The notes: a model not told the origin generated them from the sequence alone. Positions 1 through 12,280 are shown, counted from the first letter of the stretch. The stretch: 64,000 nt of DNA from Cinnamomum chago (GCA_038049695.1 CP142452.1:95859501-95923500), one strand, 5' to 3'. Numbers and translations: made by a program.

Positions 1-59
1 TCACTCAGGTCTATTGGCCGAGGCTGTCCTGACATTACCTCAACCTAGTTCTTTTTTAG

Positions 60-174
60 GGCTGTGCCTAGAAGCCCACATGTTGTGGACACAGTTGAAA
101 ATGGTTTCCCACCTGTTTATGCTGGGGATTCTCGTATTTCTGATCGTATGCTGAATGGTTTGGCCCAAAACTGA
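60..174 (+). CDS. possible 3'-terminal exon of an unidentified gene (partial)
   Basis: A strong plant-type acceptor (pyrimidine run then AG at 58-59) is followed by an open stretch to TGA at 172-174. Its translation looks protein-like: AVPRSPHVVDTVENGFPP, then VYAGDSRISDRMLNGLAQN. The same frame is closed by a TAG at 46-48, just left of the acceptor, as expected if bases 1-59 are intron. Any upstream exons lie outside the window. I do not recognise the family. The alternative is a chance 37-codon open stretch or a decayed coding fragment. Confidence 0.35.
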
Positions 175-1971
175 ATGAATGTCATGGGCCATGGGTAAGA
201 AAAGTGCTTGGGGGCTTGTTTGGTGGAATTGAATTCCTAGGAATTCTAAGAAAAGTAATTCTAAGAGTGGCTAAATTTGGAGCCGAATAGTAGAAGATCC
301 ATAAATGGCTATGCAATAATCGATCAATTTAAGGCACATTTGTGCACGGTATTATCCGCAGGATACTGATTTTTAAGTTTTGACCTATTACCGAAGCCAA
401 AATACTTTGAACCGCAATTCAACAGGAGTTTATCATGTTGAGTAATTTCACATGTTTGAATGGCCAAGAACTAGGAATTAATAAATTTCGCTTGGGTACC
501 CCCACAAACATTTGAAGTCAAACAGGTTGACTTCACTCCTTCAAACCTCCATTTTCAATCCCTACTTACACGGAGAGTTCCACCGCTGAATCTTAGGCAA
601 CAAGATAAGCTTTTGTAAAGTTGGTAAAACAGGAGCAATTCAACTCCCCAAGTCCCAAAGATTTAAGACCCAAGAAAAACCAAAACTCACGCACTATTTG
701 GCTAGCAAACTTGTAGAACAAGTTTAGAGTATCATTCAAGATCAAGAGAAATCTTATAAAAGGAATTTCATTGACTTGGGGTCTATGAATTTTCTTGGAA
801 GGTTATCCAAATTAAAAGGATCATGGGGCAGAAAGAACAAGGAAAGGATGCAATGGAGCACATCCCTTCTCTTGACTGACTAAGAGAAATGGGAGTGGGA
901 CAAAATCTCTTTCCCTTGGCAGTGTATGTCAATGCACGTGAAAGTGGGATGTGGTCCTTGTGGCTGTGGATTTCCTTTGGATTGCTAGGACGGGACCGTG
1001 TGGTTTCTTCAGCAAAGAAGAGAGATGACTCTTGACCCCAATGCACTCAAGGCCTACTCAGTGATAGGTACCATTCATTGTATGGGCCCATCAAGGTGCA
1101 AAAGTTGGCTAACTATGCATCCTGATTCCATAACCATATATGGTCAGTTATGGCCCTACCCAGACAAAAATGGTTTAACACTATGGTTCAAACGGATGAG
1201 TCCTTCTATTATGGCCCATCCGAGCTGTGGCCCCCCTCAATCTCACTCTCATCTAAGCCCCTCTGCCTTGTATTTGATTGTGTCGTGTTGGTGACTGGAA
1301 GCTTCATCAGAAAAACAACTAATAATTAATCCAATTGGGGGGGGAATCATCCAACACATACCCTTAAACAAACATGCCTTCGGAATAATTTAGAGTTAAG
1401 GGACGAACTAATCTTGGGGAGGAAATCCTTGTAGTCTTTTCAATAAGATTTAAGTTATATGTAAGCAGGTGAAGAATCTGTCTCATGATCTCTAATTCGT
1501 GTTGGTATTAGGTAAGCTCCAGCATAAGTTGAATAAAGGGTCAATGTTACAACGTAGGGATGATGGCATGACATGAACCTTTCCAACTGCATCCGAATTT
1601 GGCTTTCAATAGAAAATAAAAGGAGTTGATCTGTTTAGTGAATAGCATGAATCTAAAGAAGAGAGTAAATTTAGTATTTCTTCAGTTTAGGCCATTGAGC
1701 CATACAAAAAGAAGCAAAGGTAACAAATGCTTATTGAGACAGTAAAGATGCGCAATGGTTCTAGCAATTTCTTCCATTTAGCTTAGCTAAGTTAGGGTGT
1801 GCTGTAGAAAACTTGGGTTTGGTTTTTTAGAAGCCAGCTCAAGTTTGTGGAAGGTAGGACGACATAGATTAGAGGTTTGGCGCGCGGAATATTAATCTAG
1901 TTATATCATCTGGTCATTGATTTTAGAAACAAGTTCTCTTTTGACAATGTTTATTGTGTAATTAATTAGGT
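175..1971. other. intergenic, no supported gene
   Basis: AT-rich DNA with only short open frames that resemble no family. A GGCTTGTTTGGTGGAATTGA motif near 213 looks like the end of a small DNA transposon, but no partner end was found. Confidence 0.5.
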
Positions 1972-2256
1972 ACTAGCCCAATAACCTGTACTCAGCACGG
2001 TTGCTCCCTGCACTTTAAAATAAATAATTACATATTAAAAAAATTACGTTTTTTCATGAGACAAGTTGGATAATATAGAAATAGAGAAATTGGAGAAAAA
2101 ATAGTATAATTACATAGGAACAACTGAAACATGAGTGGTTTGATGGAAAAATGAGTGGGTAATTACATAAGTAGTTACATAACCGTCGGTCAAAATCATA
2201 ACCGCGGTAAAAATCGAATTCAAAATCTCCTAGCTTAATATATTAAAATAGGTGTG
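1972..2256 (-). mobile_element. Helitron-like non-autonomous remnant
   Basis: Read on the minus strand, the element ends in GGTTATTGGGCTAGT. It has a degraded CCGTGCT/AGTAC hairpin just inside the CTAGT terminus and an AT-rich start (TATTTTAATATATTAAGC). This layout, a hairpin followed by CTAGT with T next to it, is that of Helitron 3' ends. The copy at 9992-10374 has the same layout. No RepHel coding is present. The hairpin is imperfect and the 5' edge approximate. Confidence 0.4.
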
Positions 2257-2422
2257 AACTAAAAAAGTTTTTTTTTAAAAAAAAAATTGATTTTGCTTTT
2301 AGAGAAAAAGCACATTTACTTTCTATTTCATATAGTGGGACTCACATACGATCAATACAAACCCTCCACTCCAATTTGTCTGATTATTCTTTGACGTAAG
2401 ATCTAATTCTATAAAAATGATA

Positions 2423-2460
<38 letters not shown>

Positions 2461-2461
2461 A
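2423..2461. repeat. compound (TC)n(TA)n microsatellite
   Basis: About 21 bases of TC repeat run directly into about 18 bases of TA repeat. Confidence 0.95.
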
Positions 2462-3339
2462 ATTAGCACTGCATTAGAGGTCTGACCCCTCTTCCCAACA
2501 CCCCATTTAAAAGAAAAGAGGTTTTGCTCGTTTTTTTCTCTCTCTCCATTATGCACCTAGTAGCACTTATTTAGACATTTAAGATATGTTTATTGTAGAA
2601 TCTTATTTGGATTCACTCATTAAAAGTTTAAACCGCCTAAAATAAATATATATCACTTGGTGAACCTCACTCTCAACAAGATTTGACCACCATTAGATTA
2701 ACCATGCATAAAGCAAATGTTTTTTTTTTTTAAATATTTTGAGCCAATAAATAGATAGATATAGATTTCTATAAATCTGAAAAAAATAACAGTTAGGTAC
2801 TCCTTTCCTTTTAAAAAAGAAGTTTGATTTTCATTCAGTACAGTGGATCCCACCTTGATCAATTTAAGCCCTTCTCCATACATCCACCATTGTGTGTTGG
2901 CAGTCATACCAAATTGACAATGATCCAACCATATCCCATATTGGAATGAACTGTTAGGAACTATATGCTCTTCAAAACTATTAATTTTGAAGCCCGAAAA
3001 CTAAGGGATAGGGTATCTGATTAAAGCGATTTTGGCAAACCAGGATTCACCATGCATAAAGCATCTTGAATAAGAACTTTGGTAGAGGTTGTGGACCCTT
3101 AATCCTATTAGATGGAAGAGGAATGTGGGATTAGCTGTCCATAAAATTAAGAACAGATTTATTGGATATTGTCAATTGTTTGATAATGAAATAAAGTAAT
3201 GGTCAAAATAAAAAACTATTTTCATTGTCTATTTCATGTCCTTGAATCAAACCACTAGCAACATCAAGTAAATCACATGATATTTATAACTTGTTTAACC
3301 ATAGAATTGAAGTAATTTTGCATGAGAACTCTATCGAGA
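2462..3339. other. intergenic, nothing recognised
   Basis: AT-rich sequence with short open frames only. The sequence accatgcataaagca occurs at about 2701 and again near 3049, a weak direct repeat without other support. Confidence 0.4.
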
Positions 3340-3466
3340 ACGGTCATCTACCTCAGTGGTAAGTGGCGGCAGTTCTCACCTGGATGTTTATGATTTGAAC
3401 CTTGGGTACGCTACATCTTCCTTGCTTGTGTGGGCTTGATATCTATCCAGTTTTTTTTTTTTTTTT
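3340..3466 (+). mobile_element. possible tRNA-derived SINE remnant
   Basis: An A-box-like segment (CCTCAGTGGTAAGTGG near 3351) is followed about 40 bases later by a B-box-like GATTTGAACCTTGG. The stretch ends in a poly-T tract near 3450-3465. Spacing and order fit a tRNA-derived SINE with a T-rich tail. No flanking duplication was found. Confidence 0.3.
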
Positions 3467-3679
3467 CTTCTTCTTCTTCTTTAAGTGGGTGTGTGCAAAG
3501 TATTTTACAGTGTGTAGTAGGTAGCAGCACTCATGGCAAAATCATACGGGAAAGAGGACCTTCTTGCTCATAGGAATCGCATGGGAAGGTTGTCATTCCA
3601 AAATCTGTAAAAGATTGTATTTCTGCACCACCTTTATGCCCACTAAAAGTATAAACATTATATTTCCAGAAAGATATTA

Positions 3680-4717
3680 GGTAGCGTTTGGTTCGCTGGA
3701 ATAGTTGTAGGCATGAATGGAATGGAGACCGGAATGAGTCTGAAATGGAATGAGGCAGGAATAGTCATTTCCATTCCAGCGTTTGGTACGCTACGGAATC
3801 AACCCAGTAATAGAATTCTGATTCTTATTCCTGCGTTTGGTATACTGGAATGATGTCCGGAATGGAATCAAATTTACATAAGATTAATCAAAATACCCTT
3901 GTTAAATTCTCGTGTCACATTACATTGTTTGTGAAAAAGTTGGGGGTGGGCTCCACAATGGTGTAGTGAAAATTTTTATAATTTCTCAAAATAATATATT
4001 ATTATAGTATATTATAATATTTGGGGGTGGGCCCCACAATGGTGTAGTGAAAAAGTTTGCATTATAATATTTGGGGTTGGGCCGCACAAAGGTGTAGTGA
4101 AAAAAGTTTGCAACTTTCCTTCTTTTATAATAGTAGTAGATAGTATATAGTAGAAGTAGATAGTAGATATTTGGGGGTGGGCCCCACATTGGTGTAGTAA
4201 AAAAGTTTGCAGTATAATATTTTAGGGTGGGCCCTACAAAGGTATAGTGAAAACTTTTGTAATTTCTCAAAATAATATATTATTATATTATATTATAATA
4301 TTTGGGGGTGGGCCCCACAATGGTGTAGTGAAAAAGTTTGCATGAGATAGATAGATCATAAGAGTATAGATATTATATTATTATTATTATAATATAATAA
4401 TAATATATGATTATATTTTATTATAATATTTTGGGTGGGCCCCACAGTGGTGTGGTGAAAAAACCATGCAACATTGTCTCTTTTATAATAGAGATAGATG
4501 TCGAGTAAGGGTATTTTGGTCTCAACAAAAAGTTAGAAAGGAATTGAAGGGTCATTCATTATCATCCCCAATGGAATGATATTCCCTCACATAAAGGAAT
4601 GAGATTCCGGAGGTAATGGTCATTCCGCCACTTTTTGGCGAACCAAACGCTATAATGATTATTCCGTTGGAATGACCATTCCATTCCGACCTTCATTATA
4701 CCGAACCAGACGCTGCC
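3680..4717. mobile_element. Tourist-like (PIF/Harbinger) non-autonomous element with TTA target duplication
   Basis: The left end GGTAGCGTTTGGTTCG (3680-3695) is the inverted match of the right end at 4702-4717 (14 of 16 positions). Both ends abut a TTA trinucleotide (3677-3679 and 4718-4720), the usual PIF/Harbinger target duplication. No transposase is encoded. At 1,038 bp it is long for a MITE because the middle holds a minisatellite. Inside the left arm the terminal motif GCGTTTGGTA recurs near 3779 and 3832. Inside the right arm an inverted copy occurs near 4640. The arms therefore look like nested or multiplied ends. Confidence 0.8.
3943..4470. repeat. minisatellite of about seven degenerate units inside the Tourist-like element
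   Basis: The core TGGGCCCCACAATGGTGTAG, followed by TGAAAAAGTTTGCA, recurs at about 3946, 4022, 4072, 4171, 4222, 4301 and 4431. The cores are separated by variable AT-rich spacers (TATAATATTATTA-like), so spacing is about 50, 80, 100 or 130 bases. An open frame across part of it repeats FFTTP-WGPPPN on the minus strand and is a by-product of the repeat. Confidence 0.85.
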
Positions 4718-4720
4718 TTA

Positions 4721-7700
4721 AATCATAGTTACAGAAGAACTATTAGTTTAATTATGATCTAACTAGGAAAAAAGCAATGAAATAATAGATAATCTGTGAG
4801 GTTTGGACAGCTTTGATATCCCTTGAGGTCAAGGACCACATTGCATTTGAAGATACATATAACATGATATGTCGATTTCTCCTCAATTTGCTCACTCTAC
4901 GCTAACATTAATTATAGACAATGCTCGTCAAGCTCTGCATTTTTTTTTATATATATTTCAATACTAAGTAGTTTTTAATATTGACTAAGACCCTCCAACC
5001 GTCCTCCTAATGCTTTGCCAGCTCTATTTATTTTTTAACATGCCAAAAAATATTATTATTTAATTTCAGATAATTAATTTGATTCTTCAAAATTGTCAGC
5101 TTTTCATTTATTTGTTTTCTTATGTAACTAATCCCATAAAATCATTCCAGCCGACAAACAATAGAATTTTATTTGCCACCAAATCCTAATTGGTTATCAT
5201 TTCTCTATCGAACAAATCTCATCAATATTTTTCATTTGCATCATGTTTGTCTCCTCATCCTGAATCAACAATGTTGCAGCAACTTCTTATTAAAAATTGA
5301 AAATTCTTTCAAAACTCTCACGAAATCCTATAGTTTGATTATTTAAGTCGTTCGACAACTCATCAATTATAGTTTGATCATAACTTTAAACTTCCTACAT
5401 CCTACACCATCTTCATTTGTAAAAGAGAAAAATAGAAGAAAAAAAAAAGAATAATAAAATGAGAAGAATATAAGGATCGGCCAAAATCTACCTTGGGATG
5501 CTATTGTCTAAAGTTTAAGGAACTTTAATATGAATTTGGAGTGGAGAAAGTGAAGGTCTTAAGGTTGATGAAAACTAATTAAGTAGAAATCACTTATAGA
5601 TTTTGACATCATTTTCTTATTTCTTTACGGCAATAAGGTAAATCTACAATAAGAATTTCTTTCTTTAATCTCTACTAAGAGCTTTACCCAAAGTCACCAT
5701 CTATCCATCTATTTGGACAAAAAGGGCTTAATCAAAATAAATTTTCTAAGGCCTAACATGTGCTCCTCTACATACAACCCCAAGAAAATTAGGCTGGCAA
5801 CCTCGTGGAATACAACTAGGCCCAATAACCTATTTAATTTTTTTTTTCAAATTCATCAAATCATCTTAATCTTTAATTCATAACTTTCAAATTTAACAAT
5901 TTTATAAGGCATCAATCAACTTAGTACAATTTTAATCCAACCATTTAATTTAACCCAAGTCATAGTCAAAAGTCAATAAAGTTCAGAGATGATGATAGTG
6001 GGTGAGGAATTGAATGGATCAAAGGGGGCTAGGTGAGCTCCAATGGAAAACTCTTTTGTAAGAAGATGAAAAAAATTTAATGAGACTACTTTAAAATCAT
6101 CTCATGACCTTTTCAAAACAGAAGAAAAAGGAAGGGCGACCTTTTCGTGAGATTTGCTGATATACTGTCGTCGGTTTCAACGCCGCTACTGTCCAGCTAG
6201 CCTTAACTACACGTGGCAGCAAGTGATCTCGACAGGTAGGCAAGCTTTGACTTCGTACAGTCTAAAGTACTGCATGGGGATTGGCGAAGACAGTTGTATA
6301 TGACGATGTATTGTCCAATCTCCGACAGAGCAAGAAACTACTGAAGCATCAAAGGATGGAGGGTTGACTTCAATGCCATTCATTTAAGATAAATTATTTA
6401 TTTCATTAGAAGCATATGATATATTATATATGGAGTTGCTAGTGTCTGCTCACACCTCTCCACTCTCTCTTTTTTTGAAAAGCTTTTGTCTTGATCTACT
6501 CACATGTATGAACAATGAAATCCTGCGATAGATTCTATGGCCACTTGGTGGATCCCTCCATACGTCTCCAAAATCAAATTGATCAAGATCCAGCCGATGT
6601 TTCAATAATTGGAACAGCTGTTGAACTTGTCAAGGATAAAGTTTGGTCGAACCAAGTTCAATGGGTTCATGTTCAATTTATTTGATCAAACTCAAACATC
6701 AAAATTATATAATAATAAATAAATAAACAAATAAATTCTAGATTATATTTTAGAAATAAATAAAACATAAAAAAATGTAAAGTTTTGAAAATAATAGTTC
6801 AATATCAAACAAATGTTTTAGAAATTAAAAAAATAAGAGTAATAATAATAATTTAGACTTTTAAATTCATTATTTTATGGGATTTGCCCCCCTAAATTCA
6901 CTCATTGGCCTGTTTTTAGAAAACAATTGCAACATATGATTTTATTCAAATTTAAAGAAACTGGCACAAGTCTTTCAAATGACCCACATTCATTAGTAAT
7001 AAAAATCCGCTACAAAAACGGACCCTTGGGTATTTTCCAAACATGGAATATAGCGATTCCTCCTCTAAAATCATTTTAGTGAGGATAACATGATTTTATG
7101 GGAAGAAATTTTTAGATAGAAAGTTCCTCTCTATTCACTAAACTTGGATGGTGAGCATCTTGGAGAGAGGAAAATGGAAGGATGGAAAGTAAGAGTGGCA
7201 ATAAGATTGCACCTATTTAAATTGAGTTGGGTTACTCTCCCATTGTGGAGGTCACTCCATACCAGCTTCAACTGCAGGCGTTTTTGTTGAGTTGTTATTA
7301 AATAGATTTTCATCCATAATTTTGGATTACGAGAAGGCCAAGGGCTTAGATCATGAAAAACAATCGGCCATCCATCAAAGAATAATAAAGGGATCGTTGT
7401 GATTGATGGTCAAGATATTGTGGGACATGTATACGTCTTAGAAAAGTGGGAGATGTTATGTGGGAGAATATAACAGCAGCTTCCATCTAAAATATAATAG
7501 AGTCAAGCAATCTCAATTTAAAATGTTGTGTTTCTTATTTTTTTGAGAAAACTACAGAAAAAATCCCCATAGTGAGCCATGGGTAAGTGGACGATCCAGT
7601 AAGACTTTAGAGACAGGAGGGGCCCTTAGGGCCTCTTTCGGTTTTTTTTTTTTATATGTTTATTGGTATTGTCGATATCGACAACAAATGTGATTATATA

Positions 7701-8095
7701 CATATAACGCAGAAACCCTTTCTTCCCTCATTGCGTCTTCCCCCCTCTTTCCCTTATCCTCTTCCAAAGTCCCTGTCGACACCTCTCCACTTCGTTGGTC
7801 CTAGGCAGTGGTCCTAAGCATCATTTGACGCCTCCTTTCAAAGCATTTTTACTGTTGGCAAGCATATTGAGGTATTTTAATCGTTTTTTCTTGTTTGCAT
7901 TAGGTTTAAATAGAACTTTCATTGTTTTTCATGGATCGAGACTATAAGTTGGTTGTTTTTTCAATTACTCTTAAACACGAAACTCAATCCATAGATTAAA
8001 TGAACTAAGAGTGATTTTGTCTGATTAGGTTTGTTGAATGAGTTTTTTGAGGAAAAAAGAGGTATGTATTTTAATCGTTTTATCTTGTTTGTTGA
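4721..8095. other. long intergenic stretch, no supported gene
   Basis: Mostly AT-rich. A more GC-balanced island lies near 6150-6340. A TATA-like and CT-rich stretch at about 7690-7870 is followed by AGGTATTTTAATCG (about 7871), which recurs in variant form near 8060. That is a short duplication of about 190-bp spacing and could be the leader of a degraded element. No open frame supports a gene. Confidence 0.4.
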
Positions 8096-8099
8096 GTTT

Positions 8100-8580
8100 G
8101 GGCACAAATAGCAGCAACCCATCTAGTCTTGAAGGAGACAAATGCTGCAGGCATAATTGCATTAGAATCATTGATGACCCTGTTGAATTTGCAAAGTGGG
8201 AAAAAGTCTTCGTATTCATTTTACAAATGGGTTTATATAGAGCATGATTTCCAGATTTCTATCTGAACTCTACATGTTATTTCCAAATTTGTGTTGGTGA
8301 TGTATACTATGGGCAGATGCCAAACAATCAAACACCTTCAAAAAATCATAATTGACTTTAATATTAAATAATGCTTCATGTGGTGATATACCATTCAATA
8401 CTATTTTTGGCATACGATTAATTAAAAATATAGCAGTCAAAACACAATTGCCCCAAAATTTTAAAGGCAAATTGGCTTGAAAGCTTAGCGCTCAAGCAAT
8501 TTCAAGCAAATGGCGATCCTTGCACTCAACTAGCCCATTTTGTTGTGGGGTGACCACACAAAAGTGTTGATGAAGGGCCG
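8100..8580 (-). mobile_element. Ty1/copia retrotransposon fossil: integrase-region fragment
   Basis: On the minus strand, fragments of a copia polyprotein are legible. TPQQNGLVE is the conserved integrase core context, then LEIA, then LPLKFWGNCVLTAIFLINRMP, ending in a DHLRVF-like DFLKVFDCL segment. Lower-numbered sequence may continue into the region after the integrase core (FSHFANSTG). No reverse transcriptase, RNase H or LTR pair was found nearby, so this is an isolated, broken piece of old age. Confidence 0.75.
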
Positions 8581-9991
8581 GGATTTTAACTTTCAAGTGG
8601 TGGGGTGAATCATGGTGGGCCCAATCAATTCTAGGAGTTAAGATGACATGAGAGTCTTTCTATTTGAACAAATTTGTAAGTGAAAGTTGACTTATTAACT
8701 TTGATACCATCAACCATATTAAACCTATAGATCTGGACTTGGGTTTCAAATCCTTTTATAAACTTAAAAAAATATAGACAACTGAATCAAGACACAACTC
8801 GGTAGTTAAACTAAGTCACGACAATGCTATTCAAGCCACAAAACCACCCCTTAACAGAGCAGCTGTCATCAAATTTCAAATAATTCATAATGGGCGATCC
8901 AATTTCAATGCATGTGGCAATTGGCATACTTGCAAATACATTAATCTAAGACAATTAATACATGACCCGCGTACAATGCAGTGAATGCGTGCATCAGTAC
9001 CATCCAGTGTACCTTTGTTATTGTATTTGTATCACTCATAGTTTCCATTGTTCACTAAATTTTCTATGCTTAAATGGATTAGAAGGGCTGTGGTTTTCAC
9101 CGGCATTGACTGCTTTTAATTAGTGACGGTGTGAGAGCACCTTTCCGACACCGCGACATGGTTCTGTAGCCTTTTTATATCCATTCACCTGATTGACATG
9201 GAGAACTATTTTTCTATTCTGTTCTCTTGCAGTGGATTTGCTTCAATGTTCGAATCTTCAACGCGGTTGTATTGGTGTCATACACTTGGATCAGATTTCA
9301 GATGTTCTCACGGTCATCATTGTTTTCTAGCAGGGGAAGATAGGAGCTAGGGAGAGTGATCTCATGGTTAAAGCTTAAAACCCAGCCCTCCAAATGATTT
9401 TCCACATGTGTTTGGAGGGTCATTGGATTGGAGGTGGACCGACCAGACAAGGCCAATCAAGTTAGGTGTTTCTGGCTGTACATTTTGGTGTGGAAGGTGG
9501 GTGTGGGTGGAAGTGCACGTGGGAAGAGTTGGGATATGAGATGGGTTGAAGGGATGATGGGACTAAAATATGCAATAGTGGGGACATTTTTTGATTGTAT
9601 GTCATAAATAAGATTGTTTGTTTGCAATCCACAGTGGGGACTGATGAAGATTTCGGGACATGATAGATGCACAATAATAACCATGGTTTGATATAATGTC
9701 CGTTAGGCAATTTTCTCATCTGTTAAATACTAGTTTTGTGACACAGTTACCATTATTTGATGATAATACATTTTTTTTTTTTTTACTAAGACACCACTCA
9801 CATTGTTTTTGAAACTCATTGTGTTGGTTTTTAATTAAGTCGTTTACATTAAAGACACTCAAGGCCTGTTTGTTCCGTGTAATTGGTTTATATGAATTTT
9901 GAGACTTTGAATTTTGAAGTGATTAAAAGAGGGGAATGAAAGGTGAAAATTAAAAAAATTGACCATCAAATAATCTCTTCTTTTAACTAAA
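8581..9991. other. intergenic, no supported gene
   Basis: Short unrelated open frames only. A MITE-end-like motif (GGCCTGTTTGTTCCGTGTAA) sits near 9864 with no matching partner found. Confidence 0.4.
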
Positions 9992-10374
9992 ACTAGCATA
10001 ATAACCCATGCTGAGCACAGATCTGGCCATTATTGCAATTTAAATATTCATGTATTAAAAAAATTCATAAATTTTAGAAAAAAAATAAAAGAATAAAAAA
10101 GTCATGAGAGTACCTATTTATATTATCCAAAAGCTAGTGGTGGAAAGATGAGAATTTAAGTAGAAAAGGAGTGATAGAGTTTGGATTGAAATTGAGTTTT
10201 AGCAGTAAATTAAAGAGAAGTAGGGGTGGTTATCAGTGGTCTTGATGTTAAGATAAAGTGAGTAGTTGCATGAGTGAGGAAAAAAGATTTAAAAATAGAA
10301 TAACTTACTATCAAAATCCCAATTGATAGTAAAAACTAAAGCCAAAACCTTCCTCTTTAATATAATATAATTGA
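9992..10374 (-). mobile_element. Helitron-like non-autonomous remnant
   Basis: On the minus strand it begins with an AT-rich leader (TTATATTATATTAAAGAGG) and ends ATCTGTGCTCAGCATGGGTTATTATGCTAGT, followed by host T. The ATCTGTGCT/AGCATGGGT arms form a hairpin about 10 bases before CTAGT, as in Helitron 3' ends. Differences between the arms are mostly transitions. This copy is better preserved than that at 1972-2256. No coding capacity. Confidence 0.45.
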
Positions 10375-10871
10375 GTACAAGGAGGATGAAGAGAATATGT
10401 ACCTATTAACATAGTAACTCAAGTTATTGGAAAGTTAAGTCACACCTTCATTGCTACCTTATAGCTTTTGGGCCTTGCCCCATATCCTTTGCCCTTCACC
10501 TCTTTTAATAATCATTTGGTGAGCTTATTTGACCATAAACTCTTATGTAATTATGTAAACAATCAAACCTTTAACGTGAGAGTTGGAGACTTCAAAAAGA
10601 AAAGATGTAAATGAGATCCTAACTTTTTAAAGGTTTGATTTACTAGGGTGATTGTCAGATAATTATTTTAAAAATATAAACATATGTATTTGATGGTCAT
10701 TTGTGAATTCTTGCTTATATTTTGTCAATTCTATCCACTTTATTAGAAAGGAACCTTTTAGAATTCTTAGAAATTTGATGCTAGAATAAGAAATTGGTCC
10801 TTTGCATGCTTTTTATTAGGAAGAATTTGTAGTAAAGTCTGAAGTAAAGGGCAAAGAATACCCATCACACA

Positions 10872-10919
<48 letters not shown>

Positions 10920-11814
10920 ATGAGCAAAGGATACAATGGGAGTAAGTATATTTCACGGCCATCTGTAGGTCTTGGCAACTTTCCTTTCATCATGACCCCT
11001 TTGATAGAAAGTTGTTCCGGGTTTCCCTGAAATTTAATAAAGTAATTAATATGAAAGGTTTAAAATAAAAAATAAGCATACACTTCTATCTTCTTTAAAA
11101 TAAATAAAAGGTTGTCCTTAACAACGTCATGGCGCTGCATTTTGTTTTATATCCAATTTTTCTCCAATTTGTTATGTAGAATAGAAAATCAATTTGAAAT
11201 CATGCAGTTAAAATAAGGCATGCAAAAAGTATCCTCTGGAAAGGTGGCAATGATGATCTAGACCGTTCATCTACACATTGACTGAGTTACAATACAAAAA
11301 AAAGTAGGACGAGGATTCCATCATATTTATGATGTTGACATATTATACATATTTTTTGGGCCATCATTTTGGTTGCTTGAATCACAAGGAAGAAAGTTCT
11401 TACTTGGCAGATACTCCCCATCACAACTTTGGAAGATAACATTTACCAGTCATCTTGTTTGTAGGAGTCAATATGACTTCAGTCATCAGTCACCGCCATG
11501 AATAATTTCACAGAAGTATCATATCCATCTATCTCTTACTCCTCTCCTTCTTTGTATTTGTAATTTTGTGCCCGGTCAGTTTCAAACGAAACGATGAAGG
11601 TTGAACTGTTGCAGCAGCGGTTCGTATGCGTTGACATCACCAATCCAGTCAATACTAAGATAAGGGTCCAACAGCAAACTTTTATTGATTTTGGTCATAG
11701 TTTAATAACAGAACTTGCTGGTTAAGCCACGGCAGTTGGTTCGAGACGGAGGGTGACATAAGGCCTGGCGTTGTTAAAAGAAGAAAACTTCCAACCTAAA
11801 ATTATAGTTACGTC
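10375..11814. other. intergenic, nothing recognised beyond a GA microsatellite
   Basis: AT-rich DNA without a protein-like open frame. It contains a (GA)n tract at 10875-10917. Confidence 0.4.
10875..10917. repeat. (GA)n microsatellite
   Basis: An uninterrupted GA dinucleotide run of about 43 bases, preceded by a short CA run. Confidence 0.95.
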
Positions 11815-11823
11815 TTAGTAGAT

Positions 11824-11899
11824 CAGTGGTGCTACCGAGCCTGACAGGAAGCCCGAATCTGGGGAGGGCGGCTCCCTGTCAGGCTCCCTGGACTTTTCC
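11824..11899. mobile_element. GC-rich hairpin MITE, family A, copy 1
   Basis: It starts CAGTGGTGCTAC and ends GACTTTTCC, like copies 3 and 4. Its arms GAGCCTGACAGG and CCTGTCAGGCTC are exact inverted repeats. Flanks TTAGTAGAT and TTAGTAAAC agree at 7 of 9 positions, a probable aged 9-bp target duplication. A second partial copy starts immediately to the right at 11908. Confidence 0.6.
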
Positions 11900-11907
11900 T
11901 TAGTAAA

Positions 11908-11992
11908 CAGTGGTGCTACAGAGCCCGAATGGGAGCTCGGGCTCCCTGACAGGACCATTGGATCCTAGGCCCCTTGGGATGATATGTTAAAT
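11908..11992. mobile_element. GC-rich hairpin MITE, family A, copy 2 (partial)
   Basis: It begins with the family start CAGTGGTGCTACAGAGCCC and carries the central GGATCC word. The usual GACTTTTTC end is absent, so the right part is lost or diverged. It lies nose to tail with copy 1, nine bases apart. Confidence 0.5.
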
Positions 11993-12043
11993 CATCATGT
12001 GCCATCTTCTCAACCATCAAAATATAGCTTGAGGGCTGTAAAA

Positions 12044-12194
12044 CAGTGGTGCTACAGACCCCGATGGGGAGCACGACTGGGAGCCCGAGCTCCCCTAGGG
12101 TTCGTTGGATCCCAGGGGAGGCTGGGATCCAACGGACCCCAGGGGACCCGGGCTCTCAGTCGGGGCTCTCCCATCGGGGTCTTTAGACTTTTTC
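12044..12194. mobile_element. GC-rich hairpin MITE, family A, copy 3 (complete)
   Basis: A 151-bp element flanked by a perfect 9-bp duplication GCTGTAAAA (12035-12043 and 12195-12203). It starts CAGTGGTGCTAC and ends AGACTTTTTC. From AGACCCCGATGGG inward, the two halves are inverted repeats of about 60 bp centred near 12118 and containing TTGGATCCCA. The outer 10-12 bases of the two ends are not inverted copies of each other. The element is strikingly GC-rich against its AT-rich surroundings. A 9-bp duplication is usual for Mutator-like elements; no transposase is present. Confidence 0.8.
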
Positions 12195-12238
12195 GCTGTA
12201 AAATATGCAATGGATATGGATATAAAGTTACACCTTCA

Positions 12239-12242
<4 letters not shown>

Positions 12243-12277
<35 letters not shown>
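12243..12277. repeat. (TA)n microsatellite
   Basis: About 35 bases of TA dinucleotide repeat, about 50 bases right of hairpin element copy 3. Confidence 0.95.

Positions 12278-12280
<3 letters not shown>

Noticed and set aside
3986-4270. 94-codon minus-strand frame with repeated FFTTP-WGPPP
   Set aside because: It is the translation of the AT/GC minisatellite inside the Tourist-like element.
7690-8095. CT-rich leader with TATA-like box suggesting a gene start
   Set aside because: No coding exon follows on the plus strand, and the region runs into a copia fossil on the opposite strand.
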